Source of the DNA: Streptomyces sp. NBC_01460 | GTDB lineage: Bacteria > Actinomycetota > Actinomycetes > Streptomycetales > Streptomycetaceae | Direction: 5' to 3' | Assembly (NCBI RefSeq): GCF_036227405.1 | Contig: NZ_CP109473.1 | Span: 4,030,001 to 4,094,000, forward strand | Length of the DNA: 64,000 nt | In this document: positions 32,771 to 41,708 of the stretch, in pieces | How the letters are laid out: every line of letters begins with the position of its first letter | Position numbering within the stretch: the stretch's first letter is position 1 | Made by a program: the position numbers and the translations under genes | The notes under the pieces: generated by a model | Told to the model about the DNA's origin: nothing | Database searches by the model: none | What the model saw: only the letters and a program-made list of their open reading frames with translations

Positions 32771-33538
32771 CTACCGCACGGGGAAGCCGAAGGAGTAGCC
32801 CTGCTCCCTCAGCCAGGGCAGCACCTCGCCCAGAGCCGCCACGGTCTGGGAGCGCTCGCCTCCCGCGTCGTGGAAGAGGACGGTCGGCCCGTTGGAGATC
32901 TCGCTCTTGACGGTGGCGACCATGGCCTCCGCTCCGGGGTGCTCGAAGTCCTTGGTGTCGACGTTCCAGCCCAGCGGCCGCATGCCCCTGGACGCGGCGA
33001 GCTGCCGGCTGAACGGGGTGAAGGCACCGCCGGGGGCGCGGTAGTACTGCGGCCGGACTCCTCCGGACGCCTCGGTGATCATGCGTTCGGCATCCAGGAT
33101 CTGCTGGGACTGGTACGCCTCGGACTTCTTGTCCATGGCGGTGTCGTGCGAGACCGTGTGGTTGCACAGCCGGTGCCCGTCCGCCACGACCTTCTTGACC
33201 AGGTCGGGGTACGCCTTGGCCTGCGTACCCACCATGCAGAACGTGGCCTTGACGCCGTTGTCCTTGAGCAGTTGCAGCACCTGCGGCGTCCAGACGGGGT
33301 CCGGGCCGTCGTCGATGGTGATGTTGACGCCCTGGGCACCTCGGTCGGAGGCGTGCGCGATGTCCGCCGCCACCTCGGCCACGGGCCGGGCGTCGGCCGC
33401 GACCTGATCCTGCGGCTGCCGCCCACCGGCGGGGTCGGCCTGCGCGGTCCACATGGAGGTGGCAGCGGCGAGCGCCGTCACCCCGAGTCCTGCGGCGAGG
33501 AGTCGGCCGTGCCATCCCTTTCCCTTGTGCTTTGCCAT
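32771..33538 (-). CDS. Secreted polysaccharide deacetylase (NodB family)
   Basis: A 255-residue exported protein. A signal peptide (residues about 1-34) is followed by a NodB domain with TIDDGPD (74-80; catalytic Asp and metal-binding Asp), HTVSH supplying the metal His pair, RAPGG and the C-terminal VLFHDAGGE. All five CE4 motifs are present, so it should deacetylate chitooligosaccharide or peptidoglycan GlcNAc outside the cell. The ATG lacks a strong ribosome site. Confidence 0.92.
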   Translation of the reverse strand: MAKHKGKGWHGRLLAAGLGVTALAAATSMWTAQADPAGGRQPQDQVAADARPVAEVAADIAHASDRGAQGVNITIDDGPDPVWTPQVLQLLKDNGVKATFCMVGTQAKAYPDLVKKVVADGHRLCNHTVSHDTAMDKKSEAYQSQQILDAERMITEASGGVRPQYYRAPGGAFTPFSRQLAASRGMRPLGWNVDTKDFEHPGAEAMVATVKSEISNGPTVLFHDAGGERSQTVAALGEVLPWLREQGYSFGFPVR

Positions 33539-33747
33539 GTCTGCCCGCCCCTTGGTCGCCTGCGCCGATGCCGTGTCCCCATGAATTCACAGGAACGCCC
33601 TGGCCAGAACCCCCTGTTACCGATCGCGGACGAACCCGCAGGGGGCCCACGACATACGCGGGGGTTCCGCGACAGAAAGAGGAGCCGAAGGCCGCCATCG
33701 CCATCGCCATCGCCCAACTCTCCTGCACCACGCCCGGGCAGACGGAA

Positions 33748-33773
33748 GAGCCCGCCAGCATGCTGACGGGCTC
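33748..33773 (-). terminator. Hairpin downstream of the 33807 gene
   Basis: GAGCCCGCCAGCA pairs with TGCTGACGGGCTC (13-bp arms, one mismatch, no spacer), 33 bases after the stop of the minus-strand gene. A GCCATC hexamer repeat lies just beyond at 33693-33716. The rest of 33539-33806 is noncoding. Confidence 0.65.
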
Positions 33774-33806
33774 TCGCGAAGGGTGAAGGCCTAACCTGCC
33801 ATCAGG

Positions 33807-34406
33807 TCAGATCGTCGGGGTGTCGTCGACGATCTCCTTGTGCGGCTCGACGACGAACTTCCAGCCGTCGCTGGGCTCCAGGAACCGCACGCGGGTCGGG
33901 TAGATGTCGAGCGCGCGACGGTCGCGGTTCTGATTGTTCGTGCCCTTCCGCGCCCGGGCCGGCTCCTCGTACAGGTCGACCTTGACGTCCGGCACCTCGA
34001 CGGTGTCCTCGCTCCAGCGCTGGACGATCCCCGCGCCGAAGGCATCCCGTGCGGCGGAGTAGAGCGCGTCCAGGGATTCCTGGTTGCCACCGGGCACGAA
34101 GAGGGCGAGGTTCAGAAGGACGCCGGCGCTCTTCAGGACCTCGATCTCTTCACCGGAATTGTCGGCGATCCAGATCCCGGGCTCCTCGGCGTTGTCCGGG
34201 AGGACATGGATGTCGTTACCGAAGACCGTCCTCGCGACGAAGGATCCTCCCTCGAAGTTCTTTCCCGGCTCCGTGAGGAATGCCGGTGCATAGCAGTCGA
34301 GAGGAAGGCCATCCGTCTCCGCGGAGACGAAGATGGCGTCCTGGGGGCCCAATTCCGCAACGTCTCCGGCCGTAAGACGTCGAGCCGTAACCTTCTCGGT
34401 GTTCAC
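33807..34406 (-). CDS. Uncharacterised protein
   Basis: A 199-residue acidic soluble protein from GTG 34406, six bases after GGGG. No recognised family, signal peptide or membrane span. It has beta-rich halves (DAIFVSAETDGLPLDCYAP, ALDIYPTRVRFLEPSDGW) and a single Cys. It has its own terminator and no operon partner. The upstream DNA is lower in GC than the surroundings, so the locus may be recently acquired. Function unknown. Confidence 0.65.
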   Translation of the reverse strand: MNTEKVTARRLTAGDVAELGPQDAIFVSAETDGLPLDCYAPAFLTEPGKNFEGGSFVARTVFGNDIHVLPDNAEEPGIWIADNSGEEIEVLKSAGVLLNLALFVPGGNQESLDALYSAARDAFGAGIVQRWSEDTVEVPDVKVDLYEEPARARKGTNNQNRDRRALDIYPTRVRFLEPSDGWKFVVEPHKEIVDDTPTI

Positions 34407-35194
34407 GCCATTCCCCTTTTTTCGTGGCGTCCTGTAAATTCATTAGGACTATATCACGAAAACAAACAGCCTCAGGACCTACGCGCGGCTTCGCCCCATG
34501 CGCAAACACGACGCCCTCTCTGGACATTTCCTCCACAAGACGCCAGGGAAAGACGTTTCGCAACCGGGTCGAACCACGGATGAAATGCGGAATCGATGCG
34601 ATCGGCGCCGAGCCCACTAAACGATTCAGCCCATGGCCGACCGCCAAAACCTCGGAAGTCCGGAGCGCCGACACCCCCGCCGGGCGCACCGCAGCACATC
34701 AAAACCCCTCCCTGATCAGGCACTCCGCCGCTTTTCACCAGCGATGCCGTGGCGGACCCGTCGATCTCTTCATTGCACAGACCGGTCAGATCCGGAGGAA
34801 AGAGACCGACACTCCCTCCAATGGATTGACGTCCTCATGAGTATCTCACGACAGCCGGCACGGCCTTCCACTCCACGAACTGAAGGGCATTGGGAAATGG
34901 CGAGAGAGAGGCGTCCCGCGCGAGCAGGAAAACGGACGTGACGACCTTCCGAACATTCAGACATTCTTACGCCCGACCGGCTCGATGCGGCGCCGTCGAA
35001 TCCCGACCACTCCGCACCTCCACAGCAGAGAATCACCTCCGAAGAATAATATGCGGCGACTGAATAGTGGTGATCGGGCCGCGTGCCGACGAAACGGGTG
35101 ACCACCCGGCGCAAGGGCCGCACGACCCCTGCCCGGAGGCGCGGTCACCCGTCCTACCGGGACCGCTGTCAGAGGGGCGTGACAGAGTCCGCAC
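34407..35194. other. Long noncoding, AT-richer stretch
   Basis: Frames of up to 100 codons exist on both strands, but none has the third-position GC bias of Streptomyces genes or a recognisable product. Base composition is visibly AT-richer (ATATCACGAAAACAAAC near 34450, GAAGAATAATATGCGG near 35040). It may be degraded insert DNA or hold a regulatory RNA that I cannot define. Confidence 0.5.
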
Positions 35195-36112
35195 ATGCTT
35201 GAGATCGTGGTGAGGACCGAGAACTCGGAGCGGCACGTCCGTGTGTCCGCAGGGGAGCTGGCCGGGCTGGTCCGGCGGCTGGGCGAGGTCCGCGACCGGT
35301 TCGTCATCCTCCAGCGGATACCCGATCTGCCGGACGTCTTCGCCCAGGTCTGGCACGAGGCCGGTGGTGACTACACGCTGGAGCACCGTGACGGCGCCGC
35401 CGACCGGCACTTCCAGGTGAGGGTGGACGGTCCCGAGGCCGTGATCGCGGCGCTCACCGGCTGGGCCCGCCAGGAGGACGGATGGGACGCCGGTCAGGCC
35501 TGGTCCCTCCTGGACATGGGCCCTTCCCGTGAGGTCCCGCCGCTGGACCTCGACGAGGACGAGCACGGGGAGTTGGAGAGACGCGTACGCGAGGTACTGG
35601 TCGGCGGCTACGCCTCCCGGGCCGAGCTGGCCGAGCTCGCCGAGTCGTATCTGGTCACGGAGGGCCGGCGCCCGGTCTCACGCCAACAGGCGGAGGCGCT
35701 GGCCGACCGGATGTGGCTGGAACGTGTGGCGGAGCAGGCCCGGTGGGAGGGCGAGACAGACCCCGAGCGGCTCACCCGCGCGTTCGCCGCCCTCCAGGAG
35801 GCCGGCATCACCGCCCGCGAGGACTTCAGCTGCTGCCGCACCTGCGGCCAGGCAGAAATCGGCGGCCAAGGCGGCCCCGACGCACGCGGCTTCGTCTACT
35901 TCCACTCCCAGTGCACGGACTCCGCAGCGTCCGGCCACGGGCTGATGCTTCTCTACGGTGGCTTCGACGGCTCGTCCGAGACCGACGCACTCATCGGCCA
36001 CGAGGTCGTGGCCGCCCTCGAAGCGGCCGGTCTGCGCACCGAGTGGGACCAGGACCCCGGCCGGGCCGTCACCGTCACCCCTCTCGACTGGCGCCGCCGG
36101 CTGGTCGGCTAG
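35195..36112 (+). CDS. DUF6891-type uncharacterised protein
   Basis: A 305-residue soluble protein. The N-terminal 110 residues form an independent beta/alpha domain. From about 120, RRVREVLVGGYASRAELAEL opens a helical region. From about 205, a conserved segment has a Cys cluster (FSCCRTCGQAEI), GFVYFHSQCTD, and LMLLYGGFDG. This looks like the DUF6891 domain seen in actinobacteria. The cysteines may bind zinc. Its role is unknown. Confidence 0.7.
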   Translation: MLEIVVRTENSERHVRVSAGELAGLVRRLGEVRDRFVILQRIPDLPDVFAQVWHEAGGDYTLEHRDGAADRHFQVRVDGPEAVIAALTGWARQEDGWDAGQAWSLLDMGPSREVPPLDLDEDEHGELERRVREVLVGGYASRAELAELAESYLVTEGRRPVSRQQAEALADRMWLERVAEQARWEGETDPERLTRAFAALQEAGITAREDFSCCRTCGQAEIGGQGGPDARGFVYFHSQCTDSAASGHGLMLLYGGFDGSSETDALIGHEVVAALEAAGLRTEWDQDPGRAVTVTPLDWRRRLVG

Positions 36113-36274
36113 GGCAGGTACCGACGGCGGTGAGGGCGGCCTCCACGAGGCCTTGCACGGTATGCGGGCTCCCCGGACTCCGGCGTAATCGGATGCGGTG
36201 GAGCGGACAACTCGGCACAATGGCGCGGTTGTTCCCCCGTCGCCGCCGTCCCTCCCCCGACTCCGGAGGTCACC

Positions 36275-37042
36275 ACGTCAGCCGATCAGCCCGCAGCCGG
36301 CTCCCGCCAGGACGTCCTCACCTGGGACCGGCTGGACCCGGCGCTCCATCCGTTCGACTGGGACCTCGACGAGGAGGTCCGGGTCACCGCCCTCGTCGTG
36401 GCCCTCGTACCGCCGGGGATGTCCGGGCCGGACGCCGACCGGTGGGCCAAGTACCGCTGCGTGGACCGGGTGACCGCGCTCTTCGTCGAGCGGTACGGGC
36501 CCTGGGCGGCCGACTGGAACTGGAGCATCGGAGAGGGGGACAAGGACGGCGGGGTGGTCGGCAGCTGGTGCTGCTCGGGGCACTCGGTGGGGGCGCCGGA
36601 GGAGACCGCGGCCAAGGCTGTGGCCGCCCTGGTGGAATGGCGCGCCTGGCTGGAGGGTCTCGCCTCGGTGTTCGCCGAGCTGGCTCCGGCGCAGGACGCG
36701 GGGCCCGAGCAGCGCAGCTGGCACCTGGAGCGCGCCGCGGTGCGGCTGGTGACGCGCGTGCTGGACCGGGGCGGTGCTGACAGCGGCTGGTACGGGGCCT
36801 GTTACCTGGTGCTGGAGTGGTTCCTCACGTCCTGCGGCATGGGGCGCGCCGAGGCCAGGGCGGCCGTCGGCGATGCGATAGGCGGACGCTTCGAGAGCTG
36901 GGTCGCGCCGGGGCGGACGCTCATCGAGTCGGTCGGCGAGGATCTGGCCGTCGGGGTGACCGGGCAGCCGCCCTACCTCGACCACCGGGAGTACGGCCAC
37001 CTGGAGGAGCTGCACGACCGGGGGCGGCGTGACCGCGGCTGA
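36275..37042 (+). CDS. Uncharacterised protein, apparently with an ACG start codon
   Basis: Protein of 255 residues if started at ACG 36275, which stands seven bases behind GGAGG. The frame upstream is closed by TGA at 36131 and contains no ATG, GTG or TTG. The next usable start, GTG 36398, has no ribosome site and would discard the conserved-looking LTWDRLDPALHPFDWDLDEE. The body (DRWAKYRCVDRVTALFVERY, WNWSIGEGDKDG) belongs to no family I know. It overlaps the Fic gene by 14 bases, so both are translated from one message. The start could also be a sequencing error or a mutation. Confidence 0.6.
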   Translation, partial: TSADQPAAGSRQDVLTWDRLDPALHPFDWDLDEEVRVTALVVALVPPGMSGPDADRWAKYRCVDRVTALFVERYGPWAADWNWSIGEGDKDGGVVGSWCCSGHSVGAPEETAAKAVAALVEWRAWLEGLASVFAELAPAQDAGPEQRSWHLERAAVRLVTRVLDRGGADSGWYGACYLVLEWFLTSCGMGRAEARAAVGDAIGGRFESWVAPGRTLIESVGEDLAVGVTGQPPYLDHREYGHLEELHDRGRRDRG

Positions 37043-37748
37043 GGAGGGTCCGGACTCCCTGGCCGACTGGTGCGGGGTCAGACGGGAGGTCGGCTGGGAA
37101 GGGCTCGGCACGGGGGGCGTCACCGGGCCGGTGTTTCCGGACACCGACGGGGTCACCGCCTGGTGCGCGGGGCCGGTCAGCCGCCGCGATCCCGTACGCG
37201 CCCGACGTCTGCTGGCCGCGTACGAGGCCGTCCGTACCGATGCCGCCCATGCCACGGCCGAACGTGCCGAGGCCGCCCATGCCGTGGCCGAACGTACCGA
37301 TGGCTCCAGCGACGTCCGGCCGCTGACCTTCGCTCTGCTGTCGGGATGGCAGCGTGTGGTGCTCGGTACGCGTGACGCGCCGTTCCGCAGGGGGGACGCC
37401 TACGCGAAGCGGGGGCGCGAGCGGTACGGCCTGACGGCCCGCACCCGGCTGGACTTCGCGGCCTGTCTGCGCGAGAGCGGTGACCGGTCGGTGCCGCTGG
37501 AGGCCCGCGCCGCCCGGGCCTACCTGGACGTGGCGTTCTTCCATCCCTTCGACGACGGCAACGGCCGCGCCGCCCTGCTCGCGCTCACCTTCGTACTCGC
37601 CCGGGAGCAGGTGGTCCTGCGGGACGTGGGACCCCTGCAGACCACGCGCTACGCGGACGACGCCGAGGGGGCCGCGGACCTCGCGCTCCTGGTCGGGATC
37701 CTCGTACGGGCGTCGGCTCGCCGCGTGCGGCACGCCGGGGCGCCATGA
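37029..37748 (+). CDS. Fic/DOC-family protein
   Basis: A 239-residue protein from GTG 37029. The Fic core motif HPFDDGNGR (172-180) is complete with its catalytic His and phosphate-binding Gly-Asn-Gly-Arg. The flanking helix (AYLDVAFFHP) and following LLALTFVLAREQ are typical. Fic enzymes usually transfer AMP to a protein hydroxyl. I see no inhibitory (S/T)xxxE(G/N) motif. Residues 70-91 are two 11-residue repeats (AAHATAERA, AAHAVAERT). The overlapping upstream gene could be its partner. Confidence 0.87.
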   Translation: MTAAEEGPDSLADWCGVRREVGWEGLGTGGVTGPVFPDTDGVTAWCAGPVSRRDPVRARRLLAAYEAVRTDAAHATAERAEAAHAVAERTDGSSDVRPLTFALLSGWQRVVLGTRDAPFRRGDAYAKRGRERYGLTARTRLDFAACLRESGDRSVPLEARAARAYLDVAFFHPFDDGNGRAALLALTFVLAREQVVLRDVGPLQTTRYADDAEGAADLALLVGILVRASARRVRHAGAP

Positions 37749-37754
37749 CGTGAG

Positions 37755-37794
37755 CCGGGGACACGTACGGGGGTCGCCCCGTACGTGTCCCCGG
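37755..37794. terminator. Strong bidirectional terminator
   Basis: A perfect 18-bp stem (37755-37772 with 37777-37794) and a 4-base GTCG loop lie between the convergent Fic and subtilase genes. Confidence 0.88.
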
Positions 37795-37851
37795 CCTGTC
37801 CTGTGTCACCGACTGTCCTGTGTCACCGGACGAGTGGTGCGGGGCTCGTGG

Positions 37852-39063
37852 TTACGGGACGAGCCTGAGGAGCTTGTTCGGGGAGCCCGTGCCGACGCCG
37901 GTGAGGACGTTGTTCGTCGCGCCGTTCACGAGGGCCGAGGCCACGGCCGCCGGGGAGGCGCCGGGGTGGCTCGTCAGGTAGACCGCCGCGGCACCGGAGA
38001 CGTGCGGGGCGGCGAAGGAGGTGCCGTTGCCGGTGTAGGTCGCGCTGTCCGACGTGTTCCAGCCCGCGGTGATGGCCGAGCCCGGAGCGAAGATGTCCAC
38101 GACGGGGCCGTAGTTGGAGTAGCTGGCCCGTGCGTCGGTCCGCGTCGTGGCGCCGACGGTGATCGCGGTGTCGACCCTGGCCGGGGAGTAACCGGAGGCC
38201 AGGGCTCCCGAGTTGCCCGCGGCGATGGAGTAGGTCACCCCGGACGCGATGGAGCGGCGCACCGCGTTGTCCAGCGTGGTGCTGGCCCCGCCGCCGAGCG
38301 AGACGTTGGCGACGGAGTTGGCCACGTGGTTGGCGGTGATCCAGTCGACGCCGGCGATCACTCCGGCGGTGGTGCCGGAGCCGTCGTTGCCGAGCACCCG
38401 GACCGCGACGATCTTCGCCTTCTTCGCCACGCCGTAGGTGGTGCCCGCGACGGTAGTGGCGACGTGGGTGCCGTGCCCGGCGCCGTCCTGGGCGGTGGCG
38501 TCGTTGTCGACGAAGTCGTAGCCGTACGAGGCCCGCCCGCTGATCTCCTGGTGGGTGATGCGTACGCCGGTGTCGAGGACGTACACGGTCGCGCCGTTGC
38601 CGCCCGTGTCCGGGTAGGTGTAGGTGCCGCTCAGCGGGAGGTTGGTCTGGTCGATCCGGTCGAGGCCCCAGGGCGCGTTGCTCTGGGTCGCGGTCGAGTG
38701 GACCTTCTGGTCCTGCTCGACCGAGGCGACCGCCGGGTCGGCGGCGAGCCGCTTGGCCTCGGTGCTGGTCAGCGTGGCGGCGTAGCCGTTGAGCGCCGAG
38801 GTGAAGGTGCGCCGGACCGTGCCGCCGTGGTCGGATATCAACTGCTTGCCACGGGCCGCCGACGCCTTGAATCCGGCCGTCTGCCGGAGCGCGACGATGT
38901 AGCTCCCGGGCACCGCTTCGGCTGCCCCCGCGTGCAGGACTCTGCCCTCGGGCTGCGCCGCCTGGGCGGGTAAGGCCGCCCCGGCGCCGACGGCCAGCGC
39001 CACGGTCGTCGCGGTCGCGATCGCTGCGGCGATCCGTCGCCTGGTGGTGCGCACTGCTGACAT
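37852..39063 (-). CDS. Secreted subtilisin-like serine protease (S8) with I9 propeptide
   Basis: A 403-residue preproprotease from ATG 39063 behind AGGAGG. The signal peptide covers residues 1-37. The inhibitor_I9 propeptide spans about 50-125 (GSYIVALRQTAG, LNGYAATLT). The catalytic triad is Asp164 (VLDTG), His197 (GHGTH) and Ser349 (GTSFAAPH), with oxyanion Asn284. It has the size and layout of Streptomyces alkaline serine proteases such as SAM-P45-type relatives or aqualysin-like enzymes. Its domain structure ends after the protease; there is no P-domain or C-terminal anchor. Confidence 0.95.
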   Translation of the reverse strand: MSAVRTTRRRIAAAIATATTVALAVGAGAALPAQAAQPEGRVLHAGAAEAVPGSYIVALRQTAGFKASAARGKQLISDHGGTVRRTFTSALNGYAATLTSTEAKRLAADPAVASVEQDQKVHSTATQSNAPWGLDRIDQTNLPLSGTYTYPDTGGNGATVYVLDTGVRITHQEISGRASYGYDFVDNDATAQDGAGHGTHVATTVAGTTYGVAKKAKIVAVRVLGNDGSGTTAGVIAGVDWITANHVANSVANVSLGGGASTTLDNAVRRSIASGVTYSIAAGNSGALASGYSPARVDTAITVGATTRTDARASYSNYGPVVDIFAPGSAITAGWNTSDSATYTGNGTSFAAPHVSGAAAVYLTSHPGASPAAVASALVNGATNNVLTGVGTGSPNKLLRLVP

Positions 39064-39334
39064 CGAGAGGTCCTCCTCGAACGAGGGCGCGCCAGGGGTT
39101 CGACGCACCGACGGGTGGGGCGTACGGGGGTTCGTACGCCGCATCCGACGATGGCCGGGCACGTCCGGCCGGAGCAAGGAATCCCGGGAAGGTGTCATGG
39201 TCGCGCCACAGTGGTGACCGCGCGTCCATCCGGCGTCACACAAGGCAACACGGACTTCGTACGAGGTACACGATCCCGGCGGTGCGCGGACGGCACCGCC
39301 GGGCCGGGTCGACGTCAGGCCCCGGACACGTGGT

Positions 39335-40291
39335 TCACCGCGCCGCGTCCAGCCAGGGCCTGCGGCCCGGGCCCGTCGGATGGGTCCCCGTGACGCCCAT
39401 GACCACCGAGTAGAGGCTGGTCTCCGCGGTGAGGAAGAGACGGTTGCGCTTGGCGCCGCCCCAGGAGATGTTGGCCACCGCCTCCGGGACGACGAGCCGG
39501 CCGATCAGCGTGCCGTCCGGGTCGTAGCAGTGCACCCCGTCTCCCATGGCGGCGACCCAGAGCCGCCCGCCGTCGTCGAAGCGGAGGTTGTCGAACCGGG
39601 CCGCCCCGCGGGCCGCGGACTCGGCGAAGACCTTGCCGTCCGACAGCGTGCCGTCCTCCCGTACGTCGAAGGCGCGGACGTAGCCCGCCTTGGTGTCGGA
39701 CACGAACAGCTGCCGCTCGTCCGCCGAGAAGACCAGCCCGTTCGGCGCGCCGAAGCAGTCGGCGACCAGACGCACGTCACCCGTGGACGGGTCGACGCGG
39801 TAGACGTTGTTGGAGCCGATCTCGCTCTCGGCGCGGTAGCCCTCGTAGTCGCTGGTGATGCCGAAGTCCGGGTCGGAGAACCAGACCGAGCCGTCGGACT
39901 TCACCGTCGCGTCGTTCGGGCTGTTCAGGCGCTTGCCCTGCCAGCGGTCGGCCAGCACCGTCACCGTGCCGTCGTGCTCGGTCCGCGTCACCCGGCGGTT
40001 GCCCTGTTCGCAGGAGATGAGCCGCCCCTCGCGGTCCAGGGTGTTGCCGTTCGTGTGTCCCGCGGTGCGCCGGAAGACGCTTACCGCGCCGGTCTCCTCG
40101 TCCCAGCGCAGCAGCCGGTCGTTCGGGATGTCGCTCCAGACCAGCTGCCGCCAGGCGGGCACGTAGACGGGGCCCTCGGCCCAGCGGCAGCCCGTGTGCA
40201 GGACCTCGAGACCGTCGTCGCCGTTCATGCACCGCCCCGTACGGAAGCGGTCGTCGAAGCTCTCGTACAGCCCGGGGTTCTCGCTGGTCAT
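39335..40291 (-). CDS. SMP-30/gluconolactonase/LRE-family protein
   Basis: A six-bladed beta-propeller of 318 residues from ATG 40291; ATGs at 40297 and 40306 are alternatives. Signature segments are RWAEGPVY (metal-binding Glu), GNTLDREGRL, LNSPNDATVKSDGSVWFSDP (metal Asn/Asp) and APNGLVFSADE. These proteins hydrolyse sugar lactones using a divalent metal. No sugar catabolic operon surrounds it. Divergent from the old-yellow-enzyme gene. The 39064-39334 gap holds only the promoter of the protease gene. Confidence 0.9.
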   Translation of the reverse strand: MTSENPGLYESFDDRFRTGRCMNGDDGLEVLHTGCRWAEGPVYVPAWRQLVWSDIPNDRLLRWDEETGAVSVFRRTAGHTNGNTLDREGRLISCEQGNRRVTRTEHDGTVTVLADRWQGKRLNSPNDATVKSDGSVWFSDPDFGITSDYEGYRAESEIGSNNVYRVDPSTGDVRLVADCFGAPNGLVFSADERQLFVSDTKAGYVRAFDVREDGTLSDGKVFAESAARGAARFDNLRFDDGGRLWVAAMGDGVHCYDPDGTLIGRLVVPEAVANISWGGAKRNRLFLTAETSLYSVVMGVTGTHPTGPGRRPWLDAAR

Positions 40292-40488
40292 GGCCATCCG
40301 TCCCATCGGCGGGCGCCGAACACCTCGGCGTCCGCCGAAGATTGCTGGATCCCCGGACAGAGATCAAGAGACCTGGGACGGCTCCGCACGGGAGACCTTG
40401 GCCACACCGGTCCGGCGCGGGGATGCCGGCGCGCCTCTCGGCTGTTGCCCACGGGTGGACCCGCCCCACCCGATGAACAGGACATGCA

Positions 40489-41607
40489 GTGACTGACGAG
40501 AATGCCCGCCGTGCAGCAGACGCCCTCTCGCGCCCCTTCGCGGTCCGCGGACTGACCTCCCGCAACCGGATCGCCATGGCGCCGATGACCCGGCAGTTCT
40601 CTCCGAACGGCGTTCCCGGCCAGGACGTGGCGGACTACTACGCCCGCCGGGCAGCCGGAGGTGTGGGCCTGATCATCACCGAGGGCACCTACGTCGACCA
40701 CGACTCCGCGGGCACCAGCGACCGGATCCCGGTGTTCCACGGCGAGGACGCGTTCGCCGGCTGGGCGGGTGTCGCGGACGCCGTGCACCGGGAGGGCGGC
40801 GCGATCATCCCGCAGCTGTGGCACGTGGGTGTCACCCGGGCCGAGGGCGCCCCGCCCGTGGTGGACGCGGAGCCGATCGGTCCGTCGGGCGTGTCCCTGT
40901 CGGGCGAGCCCAAGGGGCGGGCCATGACGCAGAAGGACCTCGACGACGTCATCGGCGCGTTCGCCGACGCGGCTGCGGCGGCCGAGCGCCTCGGCTTCGA
41001 CGGGGCCGAACTGCACGGCGCGCACGGCTACCTGATCGACCAGTTCCTGTGGGAGGGCAGCAACCGGCGCACCGACGCGTACGGCGGTGACCTCGTCGCC
41101 CGGACCCGTTTCGCCGCCGAGATCGTGGCCGCCTGCCGCGCGGCCGTGTCCGACGCCTTCCCCCTCTTCTTCCGCATGTCCCAGTGGAAGATGGACGCCT
41201 ACGAGGCGAAGCTCGCGCAGACGCCCGAGGAGCTGGAGGCCATCCTCACGCCGCTGGCCGACGCCGGCGTCGACGTCTTCCACGCGTCCACCCGCCGCTA
41301 CTGGCTGCCCGAGTTCGACGACTCCGACCTGAACCTCGCCGGGTGGGTCAAGAAGATCAGCGGCAGGCCGACGGTCACCGTCGGCTCGGTCGGCCTCGAC
41401 GGTGACTTCTTCAGCGCCTTCCAGGGCAACGGCTCCTCGGTCACCGGTGTCGACCAGTTGCTGGACCGGATCGAGCGCGACGAGTTCGACATGGTCGCCG
41501 TGGGCCGGGCGCTCATCGCCGACCCCGAGTGGGCCGCGAAGACCCTGCTGGGGCGTACCGAGGACATCACGCCGTTCGGGGCGGAGATGCTCAAGACCCT
41601 GCGCTGA
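40489..41607 (+). CDS. NADH:flavin oxidoreductase (old yellow enzyme family)
   Basis: A 372-residue FMN-dependent TIM barrel from GTG 40489. SRNRIAMAPMTRQFS at the N-terminus supplies FMN contacts, GVGLIITEGTYV follows, and IIPQLWHVGV carries active-site His. GAELHGAHGYLIDQFLWEG with NRRTDAYGG, and the phosphate-binding GSVGLDG and VAVGRALIADPEW are also present. It probably reduces an alpha,beta-unsaturated carbonyl. The next gene is convergent, so it is monocistronic. Confidence 0.94.
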   Translation: MTDENARRAADALSRPFAVRGLTSRNRIAMAPMTRQFSPNGVPGQDVADYYARRAAGGVGLIITEGTYVDHDSAGTSDRIPVFHGEDAFAGWAGVADAVHREGGAIIPQLWHVGVTRAEGAPPVVDAEPIGPSGVSLSGEPKGRAMTQKDLDDVIGAFADAAAAAERLGFDGAELHGAHGYLIDQFLWEGSNRRTDAYGGDLVARTRFAAEIVAACRAAVSDAFPLFFRMSQWKMDAYEAKLAQTPEELEAILTPLADAGVDVFHASTRRYWLPEFDDSDLNLAGWVKKISGRPTVTVGSVGLDGDFFSAFQGNGSSVTGVDQLLDRIERDEFDMVAVGRALIADPEWAAKTLLGRTEDITPFGAEMLKTLR

Positions 41608-41651
41608 CCCGGCCGCGCCCCGTCCACGTATCGGGTACCGCCCGCATGCCC

Positions 41652-41685
41652 GACCGGTCCCACCGGCGCACCCTTGGGACCGGTC
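41652..41685. terminator. Bidirectional terminator between convergent genes
   Basis: GACCGGTCCC (41652-41661) and GGGACCGGTC (41676-41685) form a perfect 10-bp stem with a 14-base loop. Confidence 0.75.
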
Positions 41686-41708
41686 CGGCATCCGGGTCTG
41701 ACGGAGTC

